Assembly (NCBI RefSeq): GCF_018403245.1 | Contig: NZ_BOSH01000004.1 | Coordinates: 248,001-312,000 of the forward strand | Origin: Paenibacillus sp. J2TS4 | Lineage (GTDB): Bacteria; Bacillota; Bacilli; Paenibacillales; NBRC-103111 | DNA length: 64,000 bases | Direction: 5' to 3' | In this document: positions 1 to 10,005 of the stretch, in pieces | Position numbering within the stretch: position 1 is the stretch's first letter | How the letters are laid out: the number at the start of each line of letters is the position of its first letter | Translations under genes and position numbers: made by a program | Notes under the pieces: generated by a model | The model's input: only the letters and a program-made list of their open reading frames with translations | What the model was told of the DNA's origin: nothing | The model's database searches: none

Positions 1-249
1 GCGTTCCAAATGGCCGCACCGTTAGTAGCCTCCTTGTTCCTGGTTGATGTCGGGTTAGGGGTGCTGGCCAGAACGGCCCCGCAATTCAATATTTTCGTCT
101 TGGGAATCCCTATGAAAATATTGGTAGGCCTGCTGCTGCTTTTTCTGTTTGTTCCGGGAATGTACAACCTGTTTTCGGATCTGTTCCGGACGCTGTTCGA
201 GTATGTAACCAGGTTGTTGGAACTTCTGGCCATGCGGGGATCATCTTAG
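1..249 (+). CDS. fliR: Flagellar export gate protein FliR, C-terminal part
   Basis: Only the last 82 codons are present; the frame is open from the first base and stops at 247-249. The visible part is very hydrophobic, with a membrane segment around the LVGLLLLFLFVPGMYNLF stretch, as expected of the last helices of FliR. FliR is an integral membrane subunit of the flagellar type III export gate. The call rests largely on its position directly before flhB and flhA, the order seen in Bacillus, and on the membrane-rich composition. The start lies outside the window. Confidence 0.85.
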   Translation, partial: AFQMAAPLVASLFLVDVGLGVLARTAPQFNIFVLGIPMKILVGLLLLFLFVPGMYNLFSDLFRTLFEYVTRLLELLAMRGSS

Positions 250-280
250 TTTGCTTAGAAGCGTATGGAGGGATGAACCG

Positions 281-1372
281 GTGTCCACTTATCGATGGCA
301 GATGGATCTGCAGCTGTTCTCGCAGGAAAAAACGGAGCCGGCCACCCCGAAGAAAAAACGGGAAGCTCGGCAAAAAGGGCAGGTTGCCAAAAGTATGGAG
401 CTGCCCGGAGCCCTAGTTCTCTTCTTTACATTTGTCGCATTTCTGCTGTTTGGAGGTTTCCTGAAGGAGCGGTTTTTCGAGCTGTTTACTTTAACGCTGA
501 ACGATTACATGCTGATGAGCGTGACTATTCCAAACACGACTGCATTGTTTAACACATTGATGATCGACGGGTTGATTATGCTTTCCCCCATTCTTCTCTT
601 TGCTGTCGTTATGGCAGTAATAGGGAATTACGTGCAGGTTGGCGTATTGTTCACCGGAGAGCCTTTAAAGATGAAGCTGAACAAGCTGAATCCGGTGGAA
701 GGAGCCAAAAAAATGTTCGGGCTGCGGTCTCTCGTTCAATTTCTCAAAACGGTTTTCAAATTAATTGTTATTGGGACGATCGTATTTGTTACTCTTTGGG
801 GCAAAAAACGGGAACTGATGGGCCTCGCTCATCTTCCGTTGGAATCGATCCTGTCGTTCGTTGCGAAGGTTATGGTGGAGCTGGGGGTCAAAATCGGACT
901 CGTTCTAATCGTACTGGCCATTTTTGATTATATGTATCAGAAATACGAGCACGAAAAAGGCTTGCGGATGTCCAAGCAGGATATTAAAGACGAATATAAA
1001 AAGACCGAGGGAGATCCGCTGATCAAATCCAAAATTAAGGAAAGGCAGCGGAGAATGGCTATGCAGCGGATGATGCAGGAAGTTCCGAAGGCGGACGTCA
1101 TTATTACGAACCCGACTCACTATGCCGTGGCGCTGAAATATGAGTCCGGGAAGATGGAGGCTCCTACGGTTATTGCCAAAGGTGCCGATTATGTCGCCCT
1201 CAAAATCAGGGAAATTGGCAAAGCGAACGGCATCGTTATTATGGAAAACAAACCGTTGGCCAGAGCACTGTATGATCGGGTGGAATTGAACGAATCGATT
1301 CCAGGGGACTTGTTTCAAGCGGTCGCCGAAGTATTGGCCTATGTGTTTAAGCTAAAGGGCAAAGTCAATTAA
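281..1372 (+). CDS. flhB: Flagellar export switch protein FlhB
   Basis: Membrane protein of the flagellar type III export apparatus that switches substrate class from rod/hook to filament. The 363-residue product has the usual N-terminal EPATPKKKREARQKGQ motif, four hydrophobic segments, and a cytoplasmic domain containing the autocleavage motif NPTH at about residues 277-280. I chose GTG at 281 because GGAGGG lies eight bases upstream and the family begins close to this point; the frame is also open from a TTG at 251. It lies 31 bases after fliR and 33 bases before flhA, within the flagellar operon. Length matches B. subtilis FlhB. Confidence 0.95.
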   Translation: MSTYRWQMDLQLFSQEKTEPATPKKKREARQKGQVAKSMELPGALVLFFTFVAFLLFGGFLKERFFELFTLTLNDYMLMSVTIPNTTALFNTLMIDGLIMLSPILLFAVVMAVIGNYVQVGVLFTGEPLKMKLNKLNPVEGAKKMFGLRSLVQFLKTVFKLIVIGTIVFVTLWGKKRELMGLAHLPLESILSFVAKVMVELGVKIGLVLIVLAIFDYMYQKYEHEKGLRMSKQDIKDEYKKTEGDPLIKSKIKERQRRMAMQRMMQEVPKADVIITNPTHYAVALKYESGKMEAPTVIAKGADYVALKIREIGKANGIVIMENKPLARALYDRVELNESIPGDLFQAVAEVLAYVFKLKGKVN

Positions 1373-1405
1373 GTGCATGAATGTGCAATTGGAGGAGACT
1401 AAACA

Positions 1406-3439
1406 GTGAAAGTACGGGATTTATTGATCTTGGTCGGAATAATCGGGATCGTTCTGATGATGGTCGTTCCGGTTCCCATTCCTTTGCTAGACGTTCTCCT
1501 CATTATTAACATTACGTTGGCGTTAACGATTCTGCTTGTTGCGATGAATACGAAGGAAGCTCTGCAGTTTTCGGTCTTCCCGTCCTTGCTGCTCGTGACG
1601 ACGCTTTATCGGTTGGCGTTGAACATTTCGACAACGAGAAATATTTTGTCGGAGGCCGAGGCGGGGCAAGTCGTTGACACCTTCGGAGGCTTTGTAGCAA
1701 ATGGAAACATTGTCGTCGGACTGGTCGTCTTTCTGATTCTTGTTATTATTCAATTCATCGTCATTACTAAAGGTTCGGAGCGGGTAGCGGAAGTGGCGGC
1801 ACGCTTCACCCTGGATGCGATGCCGGGTAAGCAGATGAGTATTGACGCTGATTTGAATGCGGGTCTCATTAACGAAACCCAAGCCAGAGACCGCCGGAGC
1901 AAGATCGAGCGGGAGGCTGATTTTTACGGAGCGATGGATGGAGCCAGTAAATTTGTCAAAGGAGATGCCATCGCCGGAATTATCATTTTAATAATCAATC
2001 TTCTTGGCGGATTGATTATTGGAATGATTTATCATGATATGTCGCTGGCAGAAGCGGGGGCCACTTTCTCCAGGTTAACCATTGGGGACGGTCTGGTCAG
2101 TCAGATTCCGGCCCTGCTCATTTCGACAGCGGCGGGACTGATTGTGACACGCGCGAGCTCCGACGGCAACTTCGCTTCGGATATATCCGGGCAGCTGCTA
2201 ACCTATCCCAGACTGCTTTATGTTGTGGCCGGAACCATTCTTGTACTCGGCTTGTTTACTCCGATTGGTCTGGGGGCGACACTTCCGATTGGCGCTCTGT
2301 TAATTTTTGCGGCATACAAAATGCAAAAAACGATGGAGCGGAGGCAAGTGGAGGAGCAGCAAATCGAGGAGGAACAGGAATTCGAAGAAGTGCGCAGCCC
2401 GGAAAGCGTCATAAGCCTGCTGCAGGTCGATCCGATCGAATTCGAATTCGGATATGGCTTGATCCCACTGGCGGATGCGCAGCAAGGCGGAGATTTGTTA
2501 GACCGAATTATTCTTATCCGAAGACAATGCGCGCTGGAGCTGGGGGTTGTCGTGCCTGTCATTAGAATCCGCGATAACATCCAGTTAAAGCCGAATGAAT
2601 ATGTGATCAAAATTAAAGGGAATATGATCGCTCGGGGAGATTTGCTCCTGAATCATTATTTGGCGATGAGTCCGGGAGTGGAGGATGATTCCGTCGTTGG
2701 AATCGAAACGACGGAGCCTGCATTCGGGCTGCCCGCTCTATGGATTGACGAGGAAACGAAGGATCGGGCAGAGCTGTCCGGATATACGGTGGTCGATCCT
2801 CCGTCTGTCGTAGCCACTCACTTGACCGAGGTCATCAAGAAGCATGCCTTTGAATTGCTCGGACGCCAAGAGACGAAAGCGTTGATCGAGAACGTCAAGG
2901 AGGCTTATCCGGCTCTGGTGGAGGACTTGATCCCGAATGTGCTGTCGATCGGGGATGTCCAGAAGGTTCTCGTCAAGCTGCTGCGTGAGAAAATATCCGT
3001 ACGGGATCTGGTTACGATTCTGGAGACGCTGGCCGATTATGGAACCTATACCAAAGACCCGGATATACTGACCGAATATGTCCGCCAGGCACTTTCTCGC
3101 CAGATTACCCAGCAGTTTGCCCAAGGCGACGATTCGCTCAAGGTCATTACCGTCGGGCCGTCCCTGGAGAAAAAGATCGCGGAATCGGTTCAGCAGACGG
3201 ATCAAGGATCGTATCTGGCGCTTGATCCGACCTCTTCACAGACGATCTATCACCGGTTGAGCGAGCAGGTAGGCAAAGCCGTTCAGTCCGGACAACAGCC
3301 AGTCATCCTGACCTCTCCGACGATTCGGATGTACCTGCGTCAGCTGTTGGAAAGAACGATGCAGGATATTCCGGTATTATCCTACAGCGAGCTGGAGCCG
3401 AATGTTGAAATTCAAAGTATGGGGGTAGTGAATCTATGA
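1406..3439 (+). CDS. flhA: Flagellar export gate protein FlhA
   Basis: 677-residue core component of the flagellar export gate. The N-terminal half has about eight hydrophobic segments, and the FHIPEP-family signature is visible at RFTLDAMPGKQMSIDADLN (about residues 133-151). The C-terminal half is the cytoplasmic docking domain for export chaperones. It starts at GTG 1406, eight bases after GGAGGAG. Its stop overlaps the flhF start (ATGA), which suggests translational coupling. Family length and position are normal. Confidence 0.96.
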   Translation: MKVRDLLILVGIIGIVLMMVVPVPIPLLDVLLIINITLALTILLVAMNTKEALQFSVFPSLLLVTTLYRLALNISTTRNILSEAEAGQVVDTFGGFVANGNIVVGLVVFLILVIIQFIVITKGSERVAEVAARFTLDAMPGKQMSIDADLNAGLINETQARDRRSKIEREADFYGAMDGASKFVKGDAIAGIIILIINLLGGLIIGMIYHDMSLAEAGATFSRLTIGDGLVSQIPALLISTAAGLIVTRASSDGNFASDISGQLLTYPRLLYVVAGTILVLGLFTPIGLGATLPIGALLIFAAYKMQKTMERRQVEEQQIEEEQEFEEVRSPESVISLLQVDPIEFEFGYGLIPLADAQQGGDLLDRIILIRRQCALELGVVVPVIRIRDNIQLKPNEYVIKIKGNMIARGDLLLNHYLAMSPGVEDDSVVGIETTEPAFGLPALWIDEETKDRAELSGYTVVDPPSVVATHLTEVIKKHAFELLGRQETKALIENVKEAYPALVEDLIPNVLSIGDVQKVLVKLLREKISVRDLVTILETLADYGTYTKDPDILTEYVRQALSRQITQQFAQGDDSLKVITVGPSLEKKIAESVQQTDQGSYLALDPTSSQTIYHRLSEQVGKAVQSGQQPVILTSPTIRMYLRQLLERTMQDIPVLSYSELEPNVEIQSMGVVNL

Positions 3440-4704
3440 AGGTGAAGCGTTATGTCGTCGATTCGATGCCCGATGCGCTCGTCCGAATCCGCAGCGATTT
3501 AGGGAAGAATGCCGTCATCTTGAATACAAAGGAGATTCGTACAGGGGGACTATGGGGCTGGTTCGGCAAGAAAAAAATAGAGGTGATTGCCGCCGCAGAC
3601 GAGAGCCCGCCTCCTCCTCTTTCGTCCGTATCTCCTTCTGTCCATCAGGCTGCGGTACAAGCGGAGACAGCTGCGGCCGCTGCCTATTCCGGCCGCCGTC
3701 CCTATTCCATGTCCGCATCGGAACAAACAGAAGGATTTCCCGACACGCTGAAGAAAGGCGCTCCCATTGTGACCGATTCCGGCGTCAGACCTGCTAAGGA
3801 AGCAGCGGATAATTCCGAGGGAAGAGACGGGCCCATCCTCGAAGAGATCAGACAGATGAAGAAGCTCGTGCAACAGCTGTCCACCGCATCGGTTTCCGAA
3901 GCGAGTGCGCCGCCCGAATGGCTGGAATTAAAGGAGAGGCTTCTGGAGCAGGAAGTATCGCCGGAACTGGTCGAGCGGATTCTTGGTCCCATTCGGGATG
4001 AAATGCATGAATCCGCGGAGGAATGGGACAGAGCCCGGCTTGTTTCCAGCGCTCGCGACAAAATGCTTGAGATTTTTGCCGATCAAGGAGCCAAGGCCAT
4101 CTCTGAGCACACTCGCATCGTTCACATTGTCGGCCCGACCGGGGTCGGCAAGACGACATCGATCGCTAAGCTGGCCGCTGAGCAGGTGCTGAAGCACAAG
4201 CGCAAGGTTGGTTTGATTACGTCGGATACTTACCGAATCTCCGCCATCGAGCAGCTCAAAACCTATGCGACCATTTTAAACATTCCGCTGGAGGTTGTTT
4301 TCTCGCCACAGGACATGCAGCGGGCATTTTCCCAACTGGAAGACAGGGATATTATTTTTATGGATACGGCGGGACGGAATTACCGCAACGAAATGTATGT
4401 TTCCGAATTGAATTCGCTGCTTCAATCGAAGGGGGCGAGCGAGACGTTCCTTGTGCTCAGCCTGACGACTAAGTACAGGGATATGAAGGTCATTGCGGAT
4501 AACTTCATGAAATTCAAACTTGATAAAGTGCTGTTTACTAAGATGGACGAAACAGGAACCTTGGGCTCGATCCTGAATTTAATCGACTCGCTTAACCTTC
4601 AGTTGTCCTATGTTACGAATGGGCAGAACGTTCCTGACGATATTGCGGAAGCTAGCGAGCAGCAAATCATTAACGTCATTTTGGGGGAAGCCGTGCATGA
4701 ATGA
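3436..4704 (+). CDS. flhF: Flagellar placement GTPase FlhF (SRP-type)
   Basis: 422-residue signal-recognition-type GTPase that helps decide flagellar number and position. A variable, proline- and serine-rich N-terminal B region (about residues 50-140) is followed by an N domain and a G domain. Visible G motifs are GPTGVGKTT (about 233-241), TSDTYRISAIEQL, DTAGR and TKMDE. The start overlaps the flhA stop by four bases, and its own end overlaps flhG by eight bases. FlhG is known to stimulate FlhF GTPase activity, so this coupling fits a paired function. Confidence 0.95.
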   Translation: MKVKRYVVDSMPDALVRIRSDLGKNAVILNTKEIRTGGLWGWFGKKKIEVIAAADESPPPPLSSVSPSVHQAAVQAETAAAAAYSGRRPYSMSASEQTEGFPDTLKKGAPIVTDSGVRPAKEAADNSEGRDGPILEEIRQMKKLVQQLSTASVSEASAPPEWLELKERLLEQEVSPELVERILGPIRDEMHESAEEWDRARLVSSARDKMLEIFADQGAKAISEHTRIVHIVGPTGVGKTTSIAKLAAEQVLKHKRKVGLITSDTYRISAIEQLKTYATILNIPLEVVFSPQDMQRAFSQLEDRDIIFMDTAGRNYRNEMYVSELNSLLQSKGASETFLVLSLTTKYRDMKVIADNFMKFKLDKVLFTKMDETGTLGSILNLIDSLNLQLSYVTNGQNVPDDIAEASEQQIINVILGEAVHE

Positions 4705-5572
4705 TCAGGCACAAAGCTTGCGCAAGCTGATGAGGATGAAAGCGGCGGAAGAGAAGCCGGCTTTCAGCCACACCCGCGTCATTACTGTGACGAGCGGTAA
4801 AGGCGGCGTAGGCAAGTCCAACTTTACGTTGAATTTCGCGCTTGCTCTGCAGGCGCGCGGCCGCAAGGTGCTTATATTCGATGCCGATATAGGCTTGGCC
4901 AATCTGGATGTGCTGATGGGGGTCACCCCGCGTTATAACCTGTATCACTTGGTTAAACAGAACCGCTCGATTTGGAGTATTATTCACGAGGGCTATGGCG
5001 GATTGAAGTTTATTGCAGGCGGCTCGGGTTTTACAGATTTGCTGCATTTGTCCGAGGAAGAGCTGGGGATGTTCTCGGAGCAGATTCAACGGCTAGACGG
5101 CCACGTCGATTATATTATTTTTGATACCGGTGCGGGATTGTCGAATGAGACGCTCCAATTCATCGTATCGGCGGATGAAACGATCGTTGTCACGACTGCT
5201 GAGCCGCCCTCGATTACCGATGCTTACGCCGTTATCAAGATGGTGAAAGGACTCGGCCATGACGTAGCTTTTCGGTTGGTGGTCAACCGGGTATCCGGCC
5301 CGAAGGAAGGAAAGCAAACAGCGGATAAATTCCGAATCGCAGCCCATCGCTTCTTGGAGATGGACATTCCTATTCTAGGATATATTCCGGACGATAACTG
5401 CGTCCCGAAGGCAGTCAAACTGCAGAAGCCATTTACCGTTGCTTACCCTCACTGCATCGCTTCCAGATCGATTCACGATTTGGCCGATCGGTTTTTATCC
5501 GGACTTGCTCCACAGGCCCCGCAAGCGGGCATTAGAGGCTTTTTGCATTCGATGCTTAGATGGAAGAAGTAG
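4697..5572 (+). CDS. flhG: Flagellar number regulator FlhG (MinD/ParA-like ATPase)
   Basis: 291-residue MinD-family ATPase (YlxH in B. subtilis). The deviant Walker A motif SGKGGVGKS lies near residues 33-41, with DADIGLANLD and FDTGAG following. A short charged segment before the P-loop (DQAQSLRKLM) resembles the DQA(x)LR motif that activates FlhF in this family. The start at ATG 4697 lies inside the end of flhF; the frame is open further upstream, but only this ATG gives the family N terminus. It ends in a basic, hydrophobic helix (FLHSMLRWKK), a plausible membrane-targeting tail. Confidence 0.93.
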   Translation: MNDQAQSLRKLMRMKAAEEKPAFSHTRVITVTSGKGGVGKSNFTLNFALALQARGRKVLIFDADIGLANLDVLMGVTPRYNLYHLVKQNRSIWSIIHEGYGGLKFIAGGSGFTDLLHLSEEELGMFSEQIQRLDGHVDYIIFDTGAGLSNETLQFIVSADETIVVTTAEPPSITDAYAVIKMVKGLGHDVAFRLVVNRVSGPKEGKQTADKFRIAAHRFLEMDIPILGYIPDDNCVPKAVKLQKPFTVAYPHCIASRSIHDLADRFLSGLAPQAPQAGIRGFLHSMLRWKK

Positions 5573-5693
5573 CAGACCAGCTTGAACACAACATCTTCAG
5601 ACGGACTATGTCGGTTGTCAGAATGGATGGGTCGGATTTCCAACAGCATGCCACTACATACCACATTATATGCAGCTTAGAGGAGGGAAACGG

Positions 5694-6785
5694 ATGCGTC
5701 CTTATCGGGTACTTGTCGTCGATGACTCTATCTTTATGAGAAAAATCATAAGCGATCTTTTGTCCGGCAATCCGCGCCTGCAGGTAGTGGACACGGCCAT
5801 TAACGGGGCGGATGCGATCGAAAAAGTGAAGCGGCTTAAACCGGATGTCGTCACCATGGATGTGGAGATGCCCGTGATGGACGGGCTGGAAGCTCTGCAG
5901 AGGATAATGGCTGAGCATCCGACTCCGGTCGTGATGCTGAGCAGCTTGACCCAGGAAGGAGCCGCAGCGACCGTTCAGGCATTGCAGTGGGGAGCGGTCG
6001 ATTTTGTCGGCAAGCCGTCCGGTTCCATTTCTCTGGATTTGTATAAAGTGAAGCTGGAGCTGCATCAGAAATTAATGATGGCCGCGCGCTCGAAGGTTCG
6101 GGTGGTCGAAGCGCCGCCACTAACGATAACGATGCCGGACCCGGTTCCGCAGGTGAAACGGGAGGAAGGAGCGGAGAAAGGCCGCGATCAAATGGCGGGA
6201 AGGAAGTTCAGCCACTTGATCGCCATCGGAACCTCCACCGGGGGACCGAGGGCTTTGCAGCAGGTGCTGTCCGGCTTGCCCAAACGGTTTCCTGCACCGA
6301 TTCTAATCGTGCAGCACATGCCTCCCGTCTTTACTAAATCATTGGCCCGCCGTCTTGATTCCTCTTCCGAGATTAAGGTTGTCGAAGCCGAGGAAGGAAT
6401 GCCAGTGGAGAGCGGTACAGCTTACATTGCTCCAGGAGGATATCATCTCCTGTTAAACAGACAAGGTCCGCACGGCTATGGTATCCGGCTATCCGAGGAA
6501 GGCACTCGTTCCGGGCATCGACCTTCTGTGGACGTGCTCTTTGAATCGCTGGTCCCTTATAAGGAGCTTAAACGACATGCCGTCCTAATGACGGGGATGG
6601 GCAGCGACGGAGCAGCCGGTCTGCTGGCCTTGAAGCAGGCGGGGGCGAGGACGACCATTGCTGAATCCGAGGAAACCTGCGTTGTGTATGGAATGCCGCG
6701 GGCAGCGGTCGAACGGGGAGCAGCTATGTACATCCTGCCCCAGCAGAGAATCAGCGGCAAACTGCTGGAGCTAATCAAAGAATAA
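5694..6785 (+). CDS. cheB: Chemotaxis protein-glutamate methylesterase CheB
   Basis: Two-domain adaptation enzyme that removes methyl groups from chemoreceptors and deamidates them. An N-terminal receiver domain (VVDDS; phosphoacceptor Asp about residue 56 in VTMDVEMP) is joined by a linker to the esterase domain. Catalytic-type motifs are GTSTGGP (Ser about 181), VQHMPP (His) and MGSDGAAG (Asp). ATG 5694 is preceded by AGGAGGG; an in-frame ATG at 5670 has no such site. The 121 bases between flhG and cheB hold no gene I can support. Length is 363 residues. Confidence 0.95.
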   Translation: MRPYRVLVVDDSIFMRKIISDLLSGNPRLQVVDTAINGADAIEKVKRLKPDVVTMDVEMPVMDGLEALQRIMAEHPTPVVMLSSLTQEGAAATVQALQWGAVDFVGKPSGSISLDLYKVKLELHQKLMMAARSKVRVVEAPPLTITMPDPVPQVKREEGAEKGRDQMAGRKFSHLIAIGTSTGGPRALQQVLSGLPKRFPAPILIVQHMPPVFTKSLARRLDSSSEIKVVEAEEGMPVESGTAYIAPGGYHLLLNRQGPHGYGIRLSEEGTRSGHRPSVDVLFESLVPYKELKRHAVLMTGMGSDGAAGLLALKQAGARTTIAESEETCVVYGMPRAAVERGAAMYILPQQRISGKLLELIKE

Positions 6786-6845
6786 TCCGGGCCCGAGCCC
6801 CGGCAGCGACTAAATCTACTATGTAAATACAGGAGGTGCAGCGGT

Positions 6846-8879
6846 TTGGATACTAATCAGTACTTGTCAGTTTTCATCGATGAAGCGAGAGAACATTTAC
6901 AAGCCATGAATGATCAACTGCTTCAGTTGGAACAAAGCCCTGAGGACATTGAGATTGTACAGATCATCTTTCGCTCGGCCCATACGCTGAAAGGAATGTC
7001 GGCGACTATGGGATTCGAGGATATCGCTTCCCTAACCCATGAGATGGAGAACGTGCTGGATCTGGTTCGGAACGATAAGCTTTCCATGAGTGAACCTATC
7101 TTCGAATGCTTATTTACCGGGAATGACGCGCTGGAGTCGATGGTGAATGACATTATCAATGGAGGAACGGGAAGTCTGGACGTATCGGAGCTTATCGCAT
7201 CATTAAATGCGATTGTTCACGGAGATACAGCTTCCGCAAAGCAAGAGGCGGCCGCACCCTCAGCCGATCTGGATGAATTTCAATATTCCGTCCTCTTGCA
7301 AACTTTGCAGGCCGGAAACCAGATCTATCACATTGATGTTGCTTTCCGTGACGATTGCGTATTAAAGGCAGCTCGCTCCTTCATGGTTTTCGGCATATTG
7401 GAAAATAGCGGGGAAGTAGTCAAGACAACCCCTTCCGTAGAAGAGATCGAGCAGGAAATGTTCGACAAAGGCTTCTCTGTTTACTTCATAAGCGATAAAG
7501 AAGCTTCTGCGCTTCAGAATGAAATAATGAACGTTTCCGAAATTGAGTCTGTGAACGTGCATCCACTGGATGAGGAGATGCTGCAGCGTCTTCATGCGGG
7601 TTCCCAGGAAGCGGCTGCGGCGATTGCCGAGCCGCCCGCAGCAGCCGAAGCCAAGGCGGCTGCCGTTAAATCGCAGGCTGCCGGACAGCCGGCCAAAGCC
7701 AAGCCGAAGCCGGCGGGGGCTCCTGCGGCAAGCCGAACAATTCGCGTCGATATCGAGCGGCTCGATGTGCTGATGAATTTGCTAAGCGAGCTGTTAATTG
7801 ATCGGGTTCGGCTGGAGCAATTGGCCAGAGAAATTCACAGAAACGATTTGACCGAAACCGTCGAGCATATGACCCGTGTCAGCGGCGATTTGCAAAATAT
7901 TGTTCTCAAGCTGCGGATGGTGCAAATCGATACGGTATTCAACCGCTTCCCCAGAATGATCCGGGATATTGCCAAATCACTGGATAAGAAGATCGATCTG
8001 GTCATTACCGGGGCGGAAACCGAATTGGATCGGACCGTTATTGATGAAATTGGAGACCCGCTGGTTCACCTGTTGAGAAATGCGGTGGACCATGGAGTGG
8101 AGTCGAGAAACGAACGGTTGGCCGCGGGGAAATCCGAGGTGGGGACGATTCAACTGACGGCTTTTCATAGCGGTAATCATGTCTTCATCGAAATTCAGGA
8201 CGACGGCCAAGGAATTAACCGAGATAAAGTACTGCAAACGGCGATCCGCAAAAATGTGGTCACACAGGAGCAGGCGGATAAGCTGGCGGACGAAGAGGTT
8301 TACCAGCTGCTATTCGCGTCCGGCTTCAGTACCGCCGACCAAATCTCCGATATTTCCGGCCGCGGGGTCGGACTGGATGTCGTTCGGACCAAGATCGAAT
8401 CTCTTGGCGGCCAAGTTAGTGTATCGTCCAATCCGGGACAGGGAACGAAGTTTTCCGTACAGCTTCCTCTCACGCTCTCGATTATAGCGGCTATGCTGAT
8501 TCGGATAGGGGAAGAGAAGTACGCTATTCCACTGTCGTCCATTGCTGAAACGGCGATCGTGGAAAAAAGCGAGGTCCGTGTCGTTCACGGCAATCCCATG
8601 CTTAACTACCGGGGAAGTGTAATCCCGGTCATTTATCTGGATCAATTGCTCGATATCCCGGTTAAGTCTGTAGCCTTAAGCTCTTCCATGCAGTTGATCG
8701 TGATTCAAAAAGGGGACAAGCAAGCGGCGATTGTTGTGGATGAGTTTATCGGGCAGCAGGAAATTGTCCTGAAATCATTAGGTCAATATTTGAATAATCC
8801 GTTCGCCGTATCCGGAGCGACTATTTTGGGGGATGGACAGGTAGCCCTTATTCTGGAAACGAACGCGCTTATTAAATAA
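6846..8879 (+). CDS. cheA: Chemotaxis histidine kinase CheA
   Basis: 677-residue sensor kinase that couples chemoreceptors to CheY and CheB. Domains in order: HPt (phosphorylated His about residue 46 in SAHTLKGMS), a P2-like response-regulator-binding region, an Ala/Pro/Lys-rich linker (about 250-295), the dimerisation helices, the HATPase domain (N box HLLRNAVDHG, G1 DDGQG, G2 GRGVGLDVV) and a C-terminal CheW-like domain. It starts at TTG 6846, seven bases after AGGAGGTG. It lies between cheB and cheW as in Bacillus. Confidence 0.96.
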   Translation: MDTNQYLSVFIDEAREHLQAMNDQLLQLEQSPEDIEIVQIIFRSAHTLKGMSATMGFEDIASLTHEMENVLDLVRNDKLSMSEPIFECLFTGNDALESMVNDIINGGTGSLDVSELIASLNAIVHGDTASAKQEAAAPSADLDEFQYSVLLQTLQAGNQIYHIDVAFRDDCVLKAARSFMVFGILENSGEVVKTTPSVEEIEQEMFDKGFSVYFISDKEASALQNEIMNVSEIESVNVHPLDEEMLQRLHAGSQEAAAAIAEPPAAAEAKAAAVKSQAAGQPAKAKPKPAGAPAASRTIRVDIERLDVLMNLLSELLIDRVRLEQLAREIHRNDLTETVEHMTRVSGDLQNIVLKLRMVQIDTVFNRFPRMIRDIAKSLDKKIDLVITGAETELDRTVIDEIGDPLVHLLRNAVDHGVESRNERLAAGKSEVGTIQLTAFHSGNHVFIEIQDDGQGINRDKVLQTAIRKNVVTQEQADKLADEEVYQLLFASGFSTADQISDISGRGVGLDVVRTKIESLGGQVSVSSNPGQGTKFSVQLPLTLSIIAAMLIRIGEEKYAIPLSSIAETAIVEKSEVRVVHGNPMLNYRGSVIPVIYLDQLLDIPVKSVALSSSMQLIVIQKGDKQAAIVVDEFIGQQEIVLKSLGQYLNNPFAVSGATILGDGQVALILETNALIK

Positions 8880-8919
8880 ATGAATTCTAGCTCCATAATT
8901 TATGAAAGGGTGAGTGGGA

Positions 8920-9381
8920 ATGGGAGAAGATTTGAAAGTGATCGTGTTTGCCCTTGGCGACGAGGAATATGGCGTTGATGTAGAGAGGGTTCAGACTATC
9001 GAGCGAATGCTGCCGATGACCAGAGTTCCCAAGACTCCGGCGTTTGTTAAAGGAGTCGTTAACCTGCGCGGCGTCGTCACCCCGGTGATCGACTTGCGCA
9101 GCCGGTTTGGTCTGGAGGAACGGGAGTATACCGATCAAACCAGGATCATAATTGTCGCTGTCAACGAGCTGGAGGTTGGATTAATCGTTGACTCGGCTAA
9201 CGATGTGCTGGACGTGGCGGAGAACGCCATAGAAGATCCGCCGGAGGTCGTGGGCGGAATCAAAGCCAAATATTTGCACGGTATCGCCAAAGTCGGAGAG
9301 GATCGCCTCCTGGTACTGCTCAACTTGCGAGAAGTGCTTAACAAGGACGAAATCATCCAACTGGAACAATTCGAGGTATAG
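8920..9381 (+). CDS. cheW: Chemotaxis adaptor CheW
   Basis: 153-residue SH3-like adaptor that links chemoreceptors to CheA. Recognisable features are the N-terminal FALGDEEYGVDV strand pair, the TRVPKTPAFVKGVVNLRG segment and the central ITPVIDLR-like turn (VTPVIDLRSRF). ATG 8920 has AAAGGGTGA just upstream; the in-frame GTG at 8914 lies too close to this site. It ends three bases before cheC. Confidence 0.95.
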   Translation: MGEDLKVIVFALGDEEYGVDVERVQTIERMLPMTRVPKTPAFVKGVVNLRGVVTPVIDLRSRFGLEEREYTDQTRIIIVAVNELEVGLIVDSANDVLDVAENAIEDPPEVVGGIKAKYLHGIAKVGEDRLLVLLNLREVLNKDEIIQLEQFEV

Positions 9382-9384
9382 CCG

Positions 9385-10005
9385 ATGAATGCGATGAAGC
9401 CGATGGCTGAGTTTCAGATGGATGTGTTGAGGGAAGTCGGCAATATCGGCGCCGGTCACGCGGCGACCGCTTTGTCCAAGCTTCTTGGCAAGCAGGTCGA
9501 TATGAAGGTGCCCAAGGTCAAATTGGTCCCTTTTGAGCAAATATCGGATAGCGTAGGCGGATCGGAGCAAGTCATCATTGCCGTGTTTTTACGGGTGGAA
9601 GGGGATGTTCCCGGCAACTTGTTCTTCATCTTTACTCAATCATCAGCCAAGCTGCTGCTCAGCTCTCTTGTAATGAACGGTGGAGAAGGAGAGGGGCATT
9701 ATACCGAAATGGAGCTGTCCGCATTACAGGAAATCGGCAATATTCTGGCGGGCTCCTATCTGACCTCCTTGGCCGAGTTGACTCGGCTGGAGCTGATCCC
9801 TTCCGTGCCCTTGCTCGCGATGGATATGGCAGGGGCGATTCTAAGCTATGGACTGCTTCAATACGGTCAGATGGGGGATCAGGCTTTGTTCATCGATACT
9901 AATTTTTTCGAGGGCAGTGAAGCGATCGAAGGCCATTTCTTTTTTATCCCCGATCCGGACTCATTTGATAATCTGTTTTCTGCGCTGGGAGTGCCCGCTT
10001 CATGA
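9385..10005 (+). CDS. cheC: CheY-P phosphatase CheC
   Basis: 206-residue member of the CheC/CheX/FliY phosphatase family. Both copies of the phosphatase signature are visible: EVGNIGAGHAATALS near the N terminus and EIGNILAGSYLTSL near residue 115, each with the Glu and Asn used in CheY-P hydrolysis. CheC also binds CheD and is part of the Bacillus-type adaptation system. The start at 9385 follows GAGGT. The stop overlaps the cheD start (ATGA), consistent with the two acting together. Confidence 0.94.
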   Translation: MNAMKPMAEFQMDVLREVGNIGAGHAATALSKLLGKQVDMKVPKVKLVPFEQISDSVGGSEQVIIAVFLRVEGDVPGNLFFIFTQSSAKLLLSSLVMNGGEGEGHYTEMELSALQEIGNILAGSYLTSLAELTRLELIPSVPLLAMDMAGAILSYGLLQYGQMGDQALFIDTNFFEGSEAIEGHFFFIPDPDSFDNLFSALGVPAS